Part shown: positions 11,179-22,436 of the stretch, piece by piece | Numbering within the stretch: the stretch's first letter is position 1 | Layout: each line of letters begins with the position of its first letter | NCBI GenBank assembly: GCA_944548615.1 | Contig: OX155965.1 | Coordinates: forward strand, 20,247,101 to 20,311,100 | Source: Micropterix aruncella | Taxonomy: Eukaryota > Arthropoda > Insecta > Lepidoptera > Micropterigidae | Reading direction: 5' to 3' | Length of the DNA stretch: 64,000 nt | Made by a program: the position numbers and the translations under genes | The notes under the pieces: model-generated | Told to the model about the DNA's origin: nothing | Databases searched by the model: none | The model's input: only the letters and a program-made list of their open reading frames with translations

Positions 11179-12985
11179 GTTGTGTCACTCCAAAACAATC
11201 CTGGCAAGGACTGATTTTATTCGGAAATTAATTTAATAAAAAATCGATAAGTTGCCCCCCCCCCCCCCCCGGCCGGCGAACGAATCCGTTTGAGATCTAT
11301 TATATAACCATCTCGGGCGGCGCGGTTCGTTTCTCGGCTAGCCTCTGTCGGCTCGGCTTTAATATTTGATTAAAATGTATCATAGGATTCAAATATTATT
11401 AGTGTAGATTCTATATGAGATATTCCAACCAATAGTTTACGTATCGAAGTAACCAAGGACTGATTTCATCTGAACATTATAATTTCATTATAAAAACCGA
11501 TGAGCTCCCTCTCGCGGTCGGCAGATGAACTAGCTTGAGTTCCGTTTCATCTGTTGGCCCCCCGAGACGTTAATATTTGATTAAAATGTATGGCGGAATT
11601 TAAATATTATTTGTGTAGCTTTTATATGAGATATTAACAATGTAATATTGGCCCAACAATGAATCTGTGTACCAAATTTCAAGTCTTTAAGTCGATTATT
11701 ACAAGATTGAAATATGACTAGTATGCTCCCTGCTAATAGTCCAGTCAAATTAGGGTTTCACCTCGGAATGAGAGATAATAAGCTGGAAACTTGTATACAC
11801 CTTTATTATGCCGTTCTATAAGTTGTCTCAAAAGTCTCATAAAATCTCGTGTCTGCGTCGTCAGTTATTCAAGGTCAAAGGTCACAAAAAACTCCAATGG
11901 TGTTAACAATTATCATAAAAATTATAGAGCATATAATTTGCGACAAATTTTGTGCGAATCATTTATTATGCGTTTAACCGTTTTTGAGATAGAGGGCGGA
12001 GAGCGCGCAGTGCTCAGCCATATACGTATACTGGAATTCAAGGTCAACTGTGAAACTCGATGAATAATGTCCTGAATAAAGTTATTAAATTATTAAATTA
12101 TGAATAACAATGAATAATTTCTATTATTCATTACTTTTCTACTTAAAATCTATTTTAAATGAATAATTATTAATTATTAAGATATATAATAAGTATTTTA
12201 TTTAATAAGGTTTTAATAAAACAAAGTAGGTAGGTAAGTACTAATAAATTAATATATTAGAAATATTTAAAATGTTATTAAATACAATGTTTTTGCTAAT
12301 AAATAATACAAAATATTCATTGCTAATGATATTTTAATGACAGAGTATTATTCACCAAGATTCACAGTCGACCTTGCATTACAGTATGTATGGCTGAGCG
12401 CTGCGTGCTCTCCGCCCTCAACTCTCTATCTCAATAACGGTTGAGAGCATAAAAAAACATTTAATACAAAATTTGTCGCAAATCGTATGCTCTACATTTT
12501 TTATCGTAGATGTTAACATCATTGGAGCTATAGAAACCTAGATAATCGCGAAAAACCAATTTTGATGACCTTTGACTTTGAATAACTTTCGACGAAGACA
12601 CGATATTTTATGAGACTTTTGAGACAGCTTATAGAACGCCGAAATAAAGGTGTTTACGAGTTTCCAGCTTATTATCTCTCATTCCGAGATTTACCCTCTT
12701 TTTTTTGCTAAAGTGACTGCACTATAAACCAATTTCAACCACAACAACCTTTTCAACTCTTACCATCACCAAATGATACCTGAATGCCAAATTTTTGCTC
12801 AATAAAATTTTGCGTTTGGGCGCTATCATAGAGGAATATAAACAGACAGACACACACACAGACATAACCACAGATATATTTCAACTTGGAAATGTTCTTA
12901 ACCGTCTTGGTGGGGGGGGGGGGGGAGTTCCTTTTCATCACGATTTTTTGAGCGATTTTTTAGAGCGTTAACAATACTTTCCCTA
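11179..12985 (+). repeat. Family H repeat, split by a foldback element
   Basis: The left part (11179-11738) starts GTGTCACTCC, holds a C tract (11253-11270) and two degenerate passages of the family H 5' half, and reaches ATATGACTAGTATGCTCCCT. The right part (12723-12985) resumes with CCAATTTCAACCACAACAAC, GCGTTTGGGCGCTATC, CA repeats, a G tract (12911-12926) and AACAATACTTTCC. In the uninterrupted copy at 31460-31775 these two parts are contiguous, so the 11739-12722 segment is an insertion. Confidence 0.7.
11739..12722. mobile_element. Foldback element with arms of about 330 bp and TA target duplication
   Basis: The ends are GTCCAGTCA and, on the other strand, GTGCAGTCA, each flanked by TA (11737-11738 and 12723-12724). 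The left arm (to about 12070) and right arm (from about 12350) are inverted copies. For example, GGAATGAGAGATAATAAGCT near 11768 is mirrored around 12690, and the CTCTCCGCCCTC block near 12412 mirrors GAGGGCGGAGAG near 11992. The loop is AT-rich and full of ATTATTAAAT-type repeats. No coding capacity is seen. The TA duplication suggests Tc1/mariner-type mobilisation. Confidence 0.75.
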
Positions 12986-13220
12986 CTAAACAGATATTAT
13001 GATATCATTGAATACTTTCTTATGCATGTTTTCCAATATGAATGTAGTATTATCAAGAGGGTAATAAAATATTTATATGATTTTAAAAAATCAATATAGT
13101 ATCTGACACTATTCACGAAAGGGAGCTATATATGGAAACTAGAGAGACTTCTAAGCCCTCAGAATATTTAATAATAATGGTGGTGGGGCGGGGTGAGGCG
13201 ATAATTACCTTTATTAAATA
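12986..13220. other. AT-rich spacer
   Basis: No gene or repeat match seen. Confidence 0.5.
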
Positions 13221-14305
13221 GGGTAGAGCGGGGTCAGTTGAACCGGATTTTGTTCAAAACAGTGTAGACTTTATTTTATTCAAGGTAGAGAAATGTTTCT
13301 ATTTGACATAGTCAGGTTAGTTTCATGGCTACATAACCATAATAAAAAACAAATCATTATATTCATAAGAGGATGAAATAACGATTTTACTGGCAAAGGT
13401 CGCGTGGCTCATCTGACGGGGTCAGTTAAACCTACATATTTTCAGTGCAATACTTAATTAAAAATATACTAAACTAAAGCTATTCACTATATAATAATAA
13501 AAAAATCTATCTCTGTCACAATTTTGTCATATAAAATATGGACCGGAACCCAGGAAGGCATTTGGTATGAGCACATTGTCGGCAATCGTAGCATTAAATT
13601 CATTATTCGCCTAGAAAGCTGTCTGAAAAAGACTCGACACAAATAATGCAGAAGTATTCCTCGTCTTAGGTCTCATCATCGGAAGATTTATTAGAAGACA
13701 AAATCGTTTTTTTCACTGCCTTTTCCTTCTTTTTTGCATTTTTGTGGAAGCTATCTTTGCTTAAGGAAGCGGTCTCACAATATCTTATGCAGCCTCTTTT
13801 AGGCGATCTTTCGAGATATTAGCCCTTTCAGTTTTCCTTTTGTAAATCATCATTCTAATAAAAATAAAAGAAACATGTAAATAAGCTTAATAAAAGGCGG
13901 GATTAATTGAGCCATTTGTTTTGGCTCAACTTACCTCATCCCCAATTAGTTTATGTTTTTACGATTTAACTTAAATATGTCAAATAATAATACATTCTTG
14001 CCATGGTAATTGCTTAACACATTTATTATGTAGTCAAAATAAACGGAGTCTGTAGCCGTACCAGCAAGGTATTGTGCGTGAGACCAAAAATGCGATGGAA
14101 TCGATTTTTTACTTTGAGCGCGAAAAATGAAACATGGCTTCCGTGCGCACGCAATGAATGCGACTTGGCAATTGGTGCCCTGGCAGATTTGCGAACTAGA
14201 TCCGCCGACTCAGCCGGCATCGCCAACATTTCATTACGTATTCAGTTTGCATTATAATACGGGTGGTTCATTTCACCCCGTGGTTCAAGTGACCCCGCTC
14301 TACCC
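13221..14305. mobile_element. Internally deleted pogo-like (Tc1/mariner superfamily) transposon
   Basis: The left terminus GGGTAGAGCGGGGTCAGTTG and the right terminus, on the other strand GGGTAGAGCGGGGTCACTTG, form a nearly perfect inverted repeat of about 26 bp. TA flanks both (13219-13220 and 14306-14307). A remnant of the transposase reading frame (13507-13853, minus strand) places it in the pogo-like group. Just outside the right end GCTCTACCCTACCTGA recurs at about 14321, a duplicated scrap of the terminus. The length is 1085 bp. Confidence 0.8.
13507..13853 (-). pseudogene. Pogo-like transposase remnant: N-terminal HTH start joined to C-terminal zinc finger
   Basis: The minus-strand frame opens with MMIYKRKTERANISKDRLKE, like the N-terminal psq-type helix-turn-helix of pogo-like transposases. 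After a lysine-rich linker it reads EEYFCIICVESFSDS and then CYDCRQCAHTKC, matching the C-terminal PHD-like Cys/His finger that many insect pogo-like transposases carry. The DDE nuclease between them is deleted. Several stop codons interrupt the C-terminal part, including TAA before DEEYF and two in the finger. The remnant shows which autonomous family once moved the element. Confidence 0.75.
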
Positions 14306-14599
14306 TACCTGAATACACACGCTCTACCCTACCTGATATTCATATACTTTCAAAGTTCGGACACGTGGTCGCAGACACGAGGGCCACACCGAAAGTTGCG
14401 GAATAAATAGGAAAAAAATAAAATGAATGCCCAAAAATCAATTTATCTTTTCACAAAATATTCTCCGTAAGCGTATAAACCAATTTTCATAAAATTTATT
14501 TCCTTTCTTTGTTGTGACCTCAAAAACATGTTTTTCATATTTTTAGATAGCCTCTTCTGGTGATGACAATAACAAGAAAAAGTCTCTAGGTACTAAGTC

Positions 14600-14935
14600 A
14601 GGACTTACTATGACTATGGACAGAAGTCACTCGGTACTATGGACAATGGCTCATGGGTTCTACGTTTTTCATCTTCGAAAATTTGTTTGTCTGTCTTTCC
14701 GTGTGAAAGCTGGCATTGTTATGGCGAGAGATGCTGCGTTTACGGTTGCCTTTCAGGAGTTCTTGCATCATTTACCGTTGCTTTTATGAAGTACCTCAAT
14801 AATTTCCGACAAGAAAACTTTCGTGTACCAATCAGTACTCAGGGTACGATGATTCTCCAAAGTAATAATAGCCACGTGTTCAGATTTTCTCTGGAAGAAA
14901 ATCGGGAAACTCTGCTGAGTTGTTAAATGATACTT
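14600..14935 (-). pseudogene. Mariner-like transposase fragment
   Basis: On the minus strand frames read LSTDWYTKVFLSEIIEVL, then HNNASFHTERQTNF, then MKNVEPMSHCP. This is the order of mariner transposase around its second catalytic residue: WYT..CLPEV, HHDNAS.HT, and ELL.HPPYSPDL. The expected Asp in HHDNAS is Asn here. At least three frameshifts and several stops occur. Terminal repeats were not found. Confidence 0.6.
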
Positions 14936-15574
14936 AACTCGTGGAAAATCATAAATCGATGTGATATGTCGCCAAAGAGAATACCATTGTTCTCGATTTT
15001 GTGACTATACTGGTTTATTTGTCCGCTATTAATGACGCACCGAACTCTTAAAGAAGCGGTAATGGTCGGCCGTCGCACGCGCGTCATATACGCAAGTTAT
15101 CAACCGCCAAACTCTAAAACGGGCCTTGCTATTGATTTTTATCCAGTTAGGATTGAATCTGCAATTGTATTTAAATAATAAGATTTCAATTCAATAAATA
15201 TTCAAATGCACGTTAAGGGAAAATAACTTTCGGAGAAAAGAAAGACCAACAGAAACCAATTAATGCCCCTTCTGGAATAATAGAAGTTTATTAATTTTTT
15301 TTATTTTTACACATCGTAAACACGCGATTTTTATAGAAATACATAAAAGAGAGAGCAACATTTCTTATTAATTTCTACATTTATAATTAGTTTTCTAATG
15401 ATGGGAATTATATTAAAATAATTTCTATAAAACATTGATTTTGGCTACAAAAATAACAGGAACTGATTTGTAAAACCTTAACCGCATGCTTATTCATATC
15501 AAAACGGTCACCCAACTGGAACTAACCTGTTCTAGGCTGGACAAGGCACCAAACAATAATGACACTGACAACTA
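14936..15574. other. AT-rich DNA without recognised genes
   Basis: No motif-bearing frame. The segment from about 15240 to 15540 may be 3' UTR of the LINE tail that follows, but I cannot show it. Confidence 0.45.
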
Positions 15575-15690
15575 ACGTGGCTTTCTATTGGTAAAAGAAT
15601 TTTCAAAATCGGTTCAGTAAATCCAGAGATTACTCCCTACAACCTCACAAACTCACAAACTCTACCTCTTTATAATATTAGTATAGATTG
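15575..15690 (+). repeat. LINE 3'-terminal fragment (RTE-type tail)
   Basis: The block contains CAAAATCGGTTCAGTAAATC, runs of CTCACAAACTC, and ends TATAATATTAGTATAGAT. This closing signature is common at the 3' ends of insect RTE-type elements. No coding part is attached. Confidence 0.5.
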
Positions 15691-16377
15691 ATGTAAATGC
15701 ACATAAAATACATTATAGGATATTATGGTGATCATAATCCTGATAATTACTTAAAATAATGATCAAGTTAATACAATTTATTAATTGAATAAGTAACCAG
15801 TGACAAAACGTTATTTTTGTAACGTTTTCGAAAAAACAAGAAGTTGTTTGTTGATAGGTCGGCGGCATGATAAATCGTCCCGTTGTAAGCGTGGTCACAT
15901 CTTCGTAAGTGGAAACGTAAATAAAACAGAAGCTCGCAGATAACAGGCCGGCGATACTACGGGATAAAAAAGAAAGTCTGAAGATGATGTGAGTCCCATG
16001 AGTAATCACTATTTCATTGAGTTTCTCGTTAAGGTCCTCTTAGAGGGCGCGGAGAACTAATCAAGGCTGGCTGGCTGGAGCCTTTCGTTTCTTATTTGAA
16101 TTGGTAATTCGACGATCCAACTGGGAGCGATCGCGACTTGTTTGTGCTCAGATCAGTCTGATTAAAGTGTCCCTCACCGGTTAGACCTCTCCTCCCCGAC
16201 TAATTTATCGCAAACAAGTTTACCTACCAGGGATATACATTCTACATGGTAGCATTGGATAGCAATTATATCCACTTATTTTTATTTAAAGATGAAATTA
16301 TGTTGATGATATTGAAACATAGTAAAAAGCCATTTGAGAGAACCATACGTATAGAAGGCTATATTTGATCTGAAAGT
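15691..16377. other. Unassigned DNA without recognised genes
   Basis: The open frame at 15713-16009 on the minus strand shows no motif. The segment at 16060-16230 is GC-richer than its surroundings but matches nothing I recognise. Confidence 0.45.
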
Positions 16378-16650
16378 GTAAATATATAGTGTCTGCATTG
16401 TTCCAAATTCAAGCCAATTCAATCAATTTAAAACGCAAGCCTTCACAATGACATTATGTTCGTGTCATATTTTTGAATGCGAATTTAATATTTGAAAAAT
16501 ACTCCAGTAATTATAAAAATAACGCATTGGTAATAAGAAATTTAATTCGTGAAATCAGTTCATTTATATATTAAAAGATTCAGCACATTTTTGAACGGTG
16601 ATTTGTATACGAAATTTTACAGTCATTTGCAAGTGGGAATGATATGTCTG
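16378..16650 (+). repeat. Dispersed repeat, uninterrupted copy (counterpart of the piggyBac insertion site)
   Basis: This copy aligns with 16805-16898 joined to 19775-19930: GTCTGCATTGTTCCAAA, AACGCAAGCCTTCACAATGA, TAACGCATTGGTAATAAGAA, and a closing TTACAGTC.TTGCA block. A third, shorter copy is at about 25113-25180 (GTCATATTTTTGAATG, CTCGAAAAATATTCCAGCAA). It shows what the piggyBac target looked like before insertion. Confidence 0.65.
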
Positions 16651-16902
16651 GAAAAGACGAGGTCTTCGAAATACTGGCTAGGGTTGCCTCTGTTTTCTGG
16701 TAAAACTACAGGTAAATAGCTTTAACGGCCGCCCTTTGCCTGGTCCTCAGGAGTAGATTAAGCCAGGGGCCAGAGAGGTTCACAGACCCTGTAATAATTA
16801 GGTCAAGAAACATTTAATGTCTACATAGTTCCAAAATAAAGTCAGTTGAATACATTTAAAAGCAAGCATTCAATGATAATATTTTCGGGTCACATTGCTT
16901 AG
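16651..16902. repeat. Spacer and left half of a dispersed repeat cut by piggyBac
   Basis: From about 16805 the sequence repeats the 16378 block (GTCTACATAGTTCCAAA, AAAAGCAAGCATTCAATGAT). It is interrupted at 16899-16902 (TTAG, one base off TTAA) by the piggyBac terminus. It resumes at 19775. Confidence 0.6.
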
Positions 16903-17299
16903 CCCTTTCCGGACGAGAGATTTTTTTTAAAAATCCCGAATTGAAATTCTAGTTAGTTGCTTTCTTTTGGCATATAAACTCAGGAAAAATATTTTAAAAA
17001 ATCCTGCTGTGACAGATCATTGCAAAAACTAACTGCACGATCGTGCGTGTCAGGACATATGTGTAATTGCACGATCGTGCAAGTTCATAATTGAAACAGG
17101 AAAAGGTAAATTAAAGACGTTTTCGTTACAAAATCAACTTAATTAGTTATAATTATCAGCCTTTTGATTTACAATAATCAGCCATGCATTTCTTATTTAT
17201 AAAAATATCTCATAAAATCTTTTAGTGACAAAAGGAACAAAAAGTAGACTCACAGTCTTATCAAACATAAAATTACTTCTAAAAACAAAAACAGAACAC

Positions 17300-17302
17300 A
17301 CA
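17300..17302 (-). other. Start of piggyBac 3' untranslated part (to 16916)
   Basis: Between the transposase stop and the left terminus lie about 390 bp of AT-rich DNA, with the two GCACGATCGTGC palindromes near 17034 and 17079 as the only obvious signals. Confidence 0.4.
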
Positions 17303-19593
17303 TTACTTCTTATGATAAGCTCTAAAACAGTTCTGGCCACGTGAGATGCAAAGGTACACTTTGCACTTGATGCATCGTGTCTTAGCTCGACTGCAACAGC
17401 TTTCAAATTGGCAAGCTCTTGGAGATTTAATGTCATCAAACTCAGGTAGATGATCATAGCCGTCATATCTCAGATAATTAGATGGCCTGCTTGCTTTGTG
17501 GTACTTTCTTGTTACTAGCGATTCATCATCCGAAGCGAAATCAGCTAGTAATACCTAACTTCTCCTCTTGTCTGGTACGTTGACCAGCACTTCGTGAATT
17601 TCCATACGAAATTCTAGTAGGTCTAGATTTTTTTTTTTTGGTAACTTGTTAGCATCACAATCAATTTTGTATGCTCTCCATGCATTCACGATTGCTAAAT
17701 CGAAGAAATGTAATATAACTTTCAGGGTCCACTTTTTCGTTTTTATGAAGGTGCGGTAGTACTCCATTTGTTGATCGAGCACATCTACGCCACCCATGTG
17801 TCGGTTATAATTCATCACGACTTGTGGAGCAGCTACATCAATGAATTGTCGAGTTGTTTTATTCCATCTTTTCACAGTCCTGTTGTATTCCGATCCAGCG
17901 CAATTTGAAGCTCACATGACACTCTTGTTATCTTTCCATTTTACTATAGCGACTGGCCCTCTTACCAAATACTGGCTCTCTCCACGTGCCATTCTCTTAT
18001 CTTCTTTAAACTGCAGACTACTTCTTTCGGGGATTCTGTTCGCCATGATTGTGCCCGTGCTGTGCATATTGCGTTTATCGAGTTCTTCGATGAGTGGTAC
18101 AGTTGTGAAGTATCTGTCATGATACAAACAACTTCCTGGAGGTACGCTGCGAGATAAATGAAGGACCACAGCTGGACCAAGTCCGAGAGACATGTTATTG
18201 CCGAACATAGTCTTAGCCCCTTTGTATATATCAAAGTCAAGCATTAAACCTTGGCTAGTCGTAAGCACAAAGTTTTTTAGCCCCACTGGACGGGGCTTGT
18301 TTTTCACGACCTGTTGCAAAATGCAAAGCCCGGTAAACGGTATCATCTGCTCATCTATCGAGTAAAAGCCTGGCACTCTCTCCTGTTTATAGCAACCCTT
18401 GCGTATTTGTTCAATCATGGGTTGCACCTTCCAGAGTGGGTTCACATCTCCTGGGGGCGGCGTGTCACTATCTACAACGTGAAGGGCATTTCGTAACGTC
18501 GAAAATCGGTCGCGAGTCATTGTCGAAGTAATTTTTTCCATTGCAATCCCTTTGCACCAGTACATCTTTAATCGTGGGTATGGAATAGAACCCATTAGAG
18601 CAAGAATACCAAAAAGTTTCATTACTTCTGCTCGCGAAGTCTTTAGTTCATTGCCAGTCTTTCTCAAGTGATACATATTTGAGCAGTTACTCATATGTTC
18701 GAAGAATGTATCATCCATATATTCATTAAAATATTCAATTGGATTTCTTACTTCACTGCAAGGAAGTGATGTGAATTCGTGAGATTTTTCTAGGAATGGT
18801 AATTGCTTCCAAGGTTGCGGTTGAGATATATAATGACGTCTTTTAGAGGTACCATTAGACGATGTAGCAGATCTGCGGGATGGTACAGATGGTCCACGGT
18901 TAGTACTGGTCCCAGTTTTGGCAGTGCTAGTGCTGGCAGTAGTAGAGCGCTTCGATGTGCGAGTAGGTTTGGCAAGTGATCGATTAGTATTATTCTGCTT
19001 TGTAGTACGTACAGATGGCCTGGGGGAAGCTGGTAAAATGTTGCTAGATGTTGGTGCGGAAGGCGCTGCTGCGACCTCGGGGGAAGCTTTGGTGAGCGAA
19101 GTGCTACTGGAACAGAGTTCGGAGGGTGTAACAGCGAATGGTTCGACAACGGATTGATCTGCCTCAAACTCATCTCCCTCAAGCATGGAAATAATTAAGT
19201 ATGGATATATCTCTTCGTCGAGATCCAAATCTTCTATTTCTGAGACGTTTCCATCGTTCAAAAGGTTTTCTATCTGCTCATCGTTGAGTGGGCGCCCTAA
19301 AAACATAAAAACAATAGTATCAGAAACAAAAATATCTAAAACTGATGAAAAACATCAATACTTTACAAAACACTATATCTCGGGTTAGGGCCGAATATAC
19401 ACGATCGTGCACTTAACTTTTTGCCACGTTATAGTTCGTAATATATTCCATCTATTAATTTACTTTCTACTAATTTACCTCAGTTAACTTATTGTCTAAT
19501 TAAATAAATCATTACACAACCAGCTATTTTAACAAAACATTGATAAAATTGGTACTTACGTGAAGCATTGTTCCCGCCAAAAAAAACCGCCAT
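17303..19593 (-). pseudogene. piggyBac-like transposase, two exons, two premature stops
   Basis: DDE transposase of the piggyBac family, which cuts and pastes at TTAA. Exon 1 (19593-19560) starts ATGGCGGTT and ends at a GTAAGT donor. The intron is 19559-19297 and ends TTTTTAG. Exon 2 runs from 19296 to the TAA at 17303. Joined, they give 675 codons in one frame. Features in order: an acidic N-terminus, a Ser/Thr-rich linker, the core with SIDEQMIPFTG (first Asp), LYHDRYFTTVPL (second Asp) and YNRHMGGVDVLDQQ (third Asp), and a C-terminal cysteine-rich finger CQFESCC...CIKCKVYLC. In-frame stops TGA at 17912-17914 and TAG at 17555-17557 truncate it before the third Asp. Otherwise the frame is intact. 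The splice is my inference; without it, translation could start at 19306. Confidence 0.85.
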
Positions 19594-19930
19594 CGTAGCC
19601 AATGATCAAGGCGAGACTGATGCGACTGACTCGCCCGCTGTATATTTTTCTAGTTGCTCTAGCGTTTGCACGATCGATCGGTGTCGTCCCCGTTGCGAAA
19701 AGTTGATTACCGCGAGCTCAGGATTTTCTCTAAATTATTTGCACGATCGTATCGAGCCGTCCGGAAAGGGTTAATATGAATTAAAAAAGGTTTTTTTATT
19801 CATCAAATGTAAAAAAAAACGCATTGGAAGCGGGAAATCTAATTTATAATATCAGTTGAATTGCATATAAAATGACTTAGCACAGAGTTGATCAGTGATT
19901 TTTATACGGAATTTACAGTCCCTTGCACGA

Positions 19931-21050
19931 GTCAGAACAATACTTCACAAAATTACTGAAGCCCAAAAGCAATTTCGAGTTGACCCCTCGGCTACATAAC
20001 GATCAAAACACATCAGAACACCGTTGACTACGAAATGACCAATATTGGCGGTAGCTCCCGGAGCGCACAGTAATATTATTTTCTAATTCAAACGCATCCT
20101 AAAACACATACTAAATATCTCATTATTACCATAGATACATAGACGGCCGCTAAAATAATTTCGCGCGTCATTTCGCGGATATTTTTGGTAAAATTCCACT
20201 TTCAAACATCATATTTTTTTTTTCGAGAAATCATCAAAAATTTTATTGGTTTTTATGGACTAATATTTAATTATTTTTGTATGTAAATAAGCAAAACAAA
20301 TTATTACCTTTGATAGATAATCTAAAAAAAATCACGTTAGTATTTACAATTCCTAAATAGGGTTCCGTATTTTTCCGTAAGACAAGTACAAGTTAGAAAT
20401 GCCGAGTTTTTTTCACTTTTTCGATTTTCTCATATTTATTCATAATTATCCAATTGTTTAATAAAATGAATTTTATATATCTTATATACTAAATTTTAAT
20501 GCAATTATTGCATAGTCATTATTTTTTATTGTTTTTTTAGTAGATATATAGTTATAGTACTTTTTGTCGAGCGCGGCGATATTGCAAGAAATTCCAATAA
20601 ATTGCCGCGGTCTGCCATGAAATTATGCCGCTACTCGAAGGGTTAAATTGGTTTAAATCAGGCTTATGGAGGACTGTTTCAAACAAAGTTACTTTGCTAA
20701 ATCTTAGATATATCAATATAATCAAAATCAAAACGTTAGTCTTCTTGGAATGCTGTCTCCCACTGGGTGTTAGATATTATAGTGGTTGCTCTAACTGGAA
20801 AAATCCGGTCAAAACAACAACTATTATACAGCTCCAGCAGCAGATATAAATTTAATTTCAATTCAATTTATGTTTAGTGCTTGATACCCAAATAAACAAA
20901 ATGCGCATTTAAACTAATATAATGTACTGAATATTTCAAAACTAATGTTTAGAAAAATTCAATGAACTATAAATAAATACCTAGCTTAATAATACATATG
21001 TGGTTTATATAATAATAATATTATTTAAGATCCACCGTTGTTGGATATTC
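19931..21050. other. AT-rich DNA without recognised genes
   Basis: Long T and A runs, no coding motif and no recognised repeat. Confidence 0.5.
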
Positions 21051-21064
21051 TCTAAATTATACAA

Positions 21065-21743
21065 CTAAAGCTGTCAACTACAACGGGCCAACATGTCACC
21101 TCAGGAAGTTTTAACGATGTCAGATCGTCCTGTCTCCCGCGAGTTGAGCGCAGAAGACTTGGGACGAAAAACAATCCACAGTTTACTTCGCCACTTGCCC
21201 GCCAGAGGCCAACGCTTTACGGCGAGGCACCGGGAAAGGTGCCAGCGGTGAGTTTCGCCCCTTGACTACCAGTTTGGAAGGATAACTCAGTCTGTAATTA
21301 ACCTTCAGGATACCTCCTTCCTCCTGATCGAGATCGTTTGCACGGTCCTCTCCCTTATAAAGCGGTAATACGGTATCTACCGAATCTATCACGGGCCACG
21401 GCATTCTTTGCCCGGCCTATTCACCCGGGATCGGGTGGCCGAATAGTGGTTACTAGAGCAGTTGCTATAAAGTTAACTACCCCCGCTCTACAGGAAACAC
21501 TGCTGCTTCCAGACTCCCCCGGCTGTTAGTCGGAATGCACAATCGATTGGCTGATGCCGCACGATTCGCAAACCGTCCAAGTGCGATTGGCGGGACTCCT
21601 AGGGGAGACTGGCCCGCAGGCTAGCGTCCTACCCTGGCTTTCGCTTCTGCGTGGAGGCCGCCGGATGGGTGTTGACCCGTACGTTTACCCAACCCTTTAC
21701 AACTGGGTCCTAGTAGCCGACTGCAATAGTGCCCAATAGCTCC
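21065..21743 (+). mobile_element. Family R repeat, copy C, full length
   Basis: The copy begins ACTAAAGCTGTCAACTACAA and ends GCCCAATAGCTCC, 679 bp. It is flanked by perfect 14-bp direct repeats CTCTAAATTATACA at 21051-21064 and 21744-21757, a clear target-site duplication. Internal blocks match copies A, E and F, for example GTCTCCCGCGAG, TCGTTTGCACGGTCCTCTCC, GTATCTACCGAATCTATC and CCGGCTGTTAGTCGGAATGC. There is no poly-A or simple-repeat tail at either end. Confidence 0.8.
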
Positions 21744-21757
21744 CTCTAAATTATACA

Positions 21758-22436
21758 GTCATGAAATTCGTGGAATTATACAGTCGCGAAATTTGAAAAA
21801 CTTGGAGCTCAAAATTTCGTAGCTGGAGCGACGGTATCTGTCGCCCTGGATTTATCCAAGGTATGTAGCTTCTTTTAACGTTCTTTACTATTTTAAAGTT
21901 TTAATTTAATCGGCGGATAAATTTCATAAGGATAAGTCTCCTTTAACAGTACAACATTTCAGAAGCTTCAACTTTATTGAAAATTTCTTTTTTGTCCGCG
22001 TCCATACTTCCATTCAGCAGCTTGCTATTCGAATTTTGATATCCATGAAAAGAAACCAGTTGCTCAATATATTAAAAATTTTCACAAGGACAGTTCTATC
22101 TATTTTAATTCTCGTTTTTATACCCTGCGAGTAATTAGTAAATTTGTGCTGTTTATCTTTTAATATACATGCAATAATTGATAACTATTAATATATTAAA
22201 AAAGAATAAAGACACGACTACAGTTACAGAATGTGAGCTATTGTATTGTAGCTAGTAAGCCACAATAGAATGTATGTTTAGATTCAATAAGTCCGCGCTT
22301 GCACAGCGGCAATCAATGTTGACATATGATTGAAATTAAACGCAGTAAATAAAATAGCAATCATTGCCACATGCAAAAACGTATAATCGACGCTAGCAAT
22401 GGCTTGCGATATTAAGTAATTATTAAACCTTAAACC
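21758..22436. other. AT-rich DNA without recognised genes
   Basis: No gene or known repeat found. An AAACCTTAAACCTTAAA duplication directly precedes the LINE fragment. Confidence 0.5.

Larger units (their letters stand above)
16903..19770 (-). mobile_element. piggyBac-like transposon, nearly complete
   Basis: The termini CCCTTTCCGGACG are perfect 13-bp inverted repeats (16903-16915 and 19758-19770). The right flank is TTAA (19771-19774) and the left is TTAG (16899-16902), the expected TTAA duplication with one change. Just inside both ends sit copies of a 12-bp palindrome GCACGATCGTGC: twice at 17034-17090, once near 19400, with related forms at 19668 and 19741. These are good candidates for transposase binding sites. 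The single gene inside is on the minus strand. The length is 2868 bp. Confidence 0.9.

Noticed and set aside
17197..17466. Minus-strand 89-codon frame at the piggyBac 3' end as a separate gene
   Set aside because: The neighbouring frame reads the cysteine-rich finger and ends at 17303 in register with the transposase, so this one is a shadow.
17841..19388. Several plus-strand frames and shifted minus-strand frames over the piggyBac gene
   Set aside because: Shadows of the transposase frame; they lack motifs of their own.
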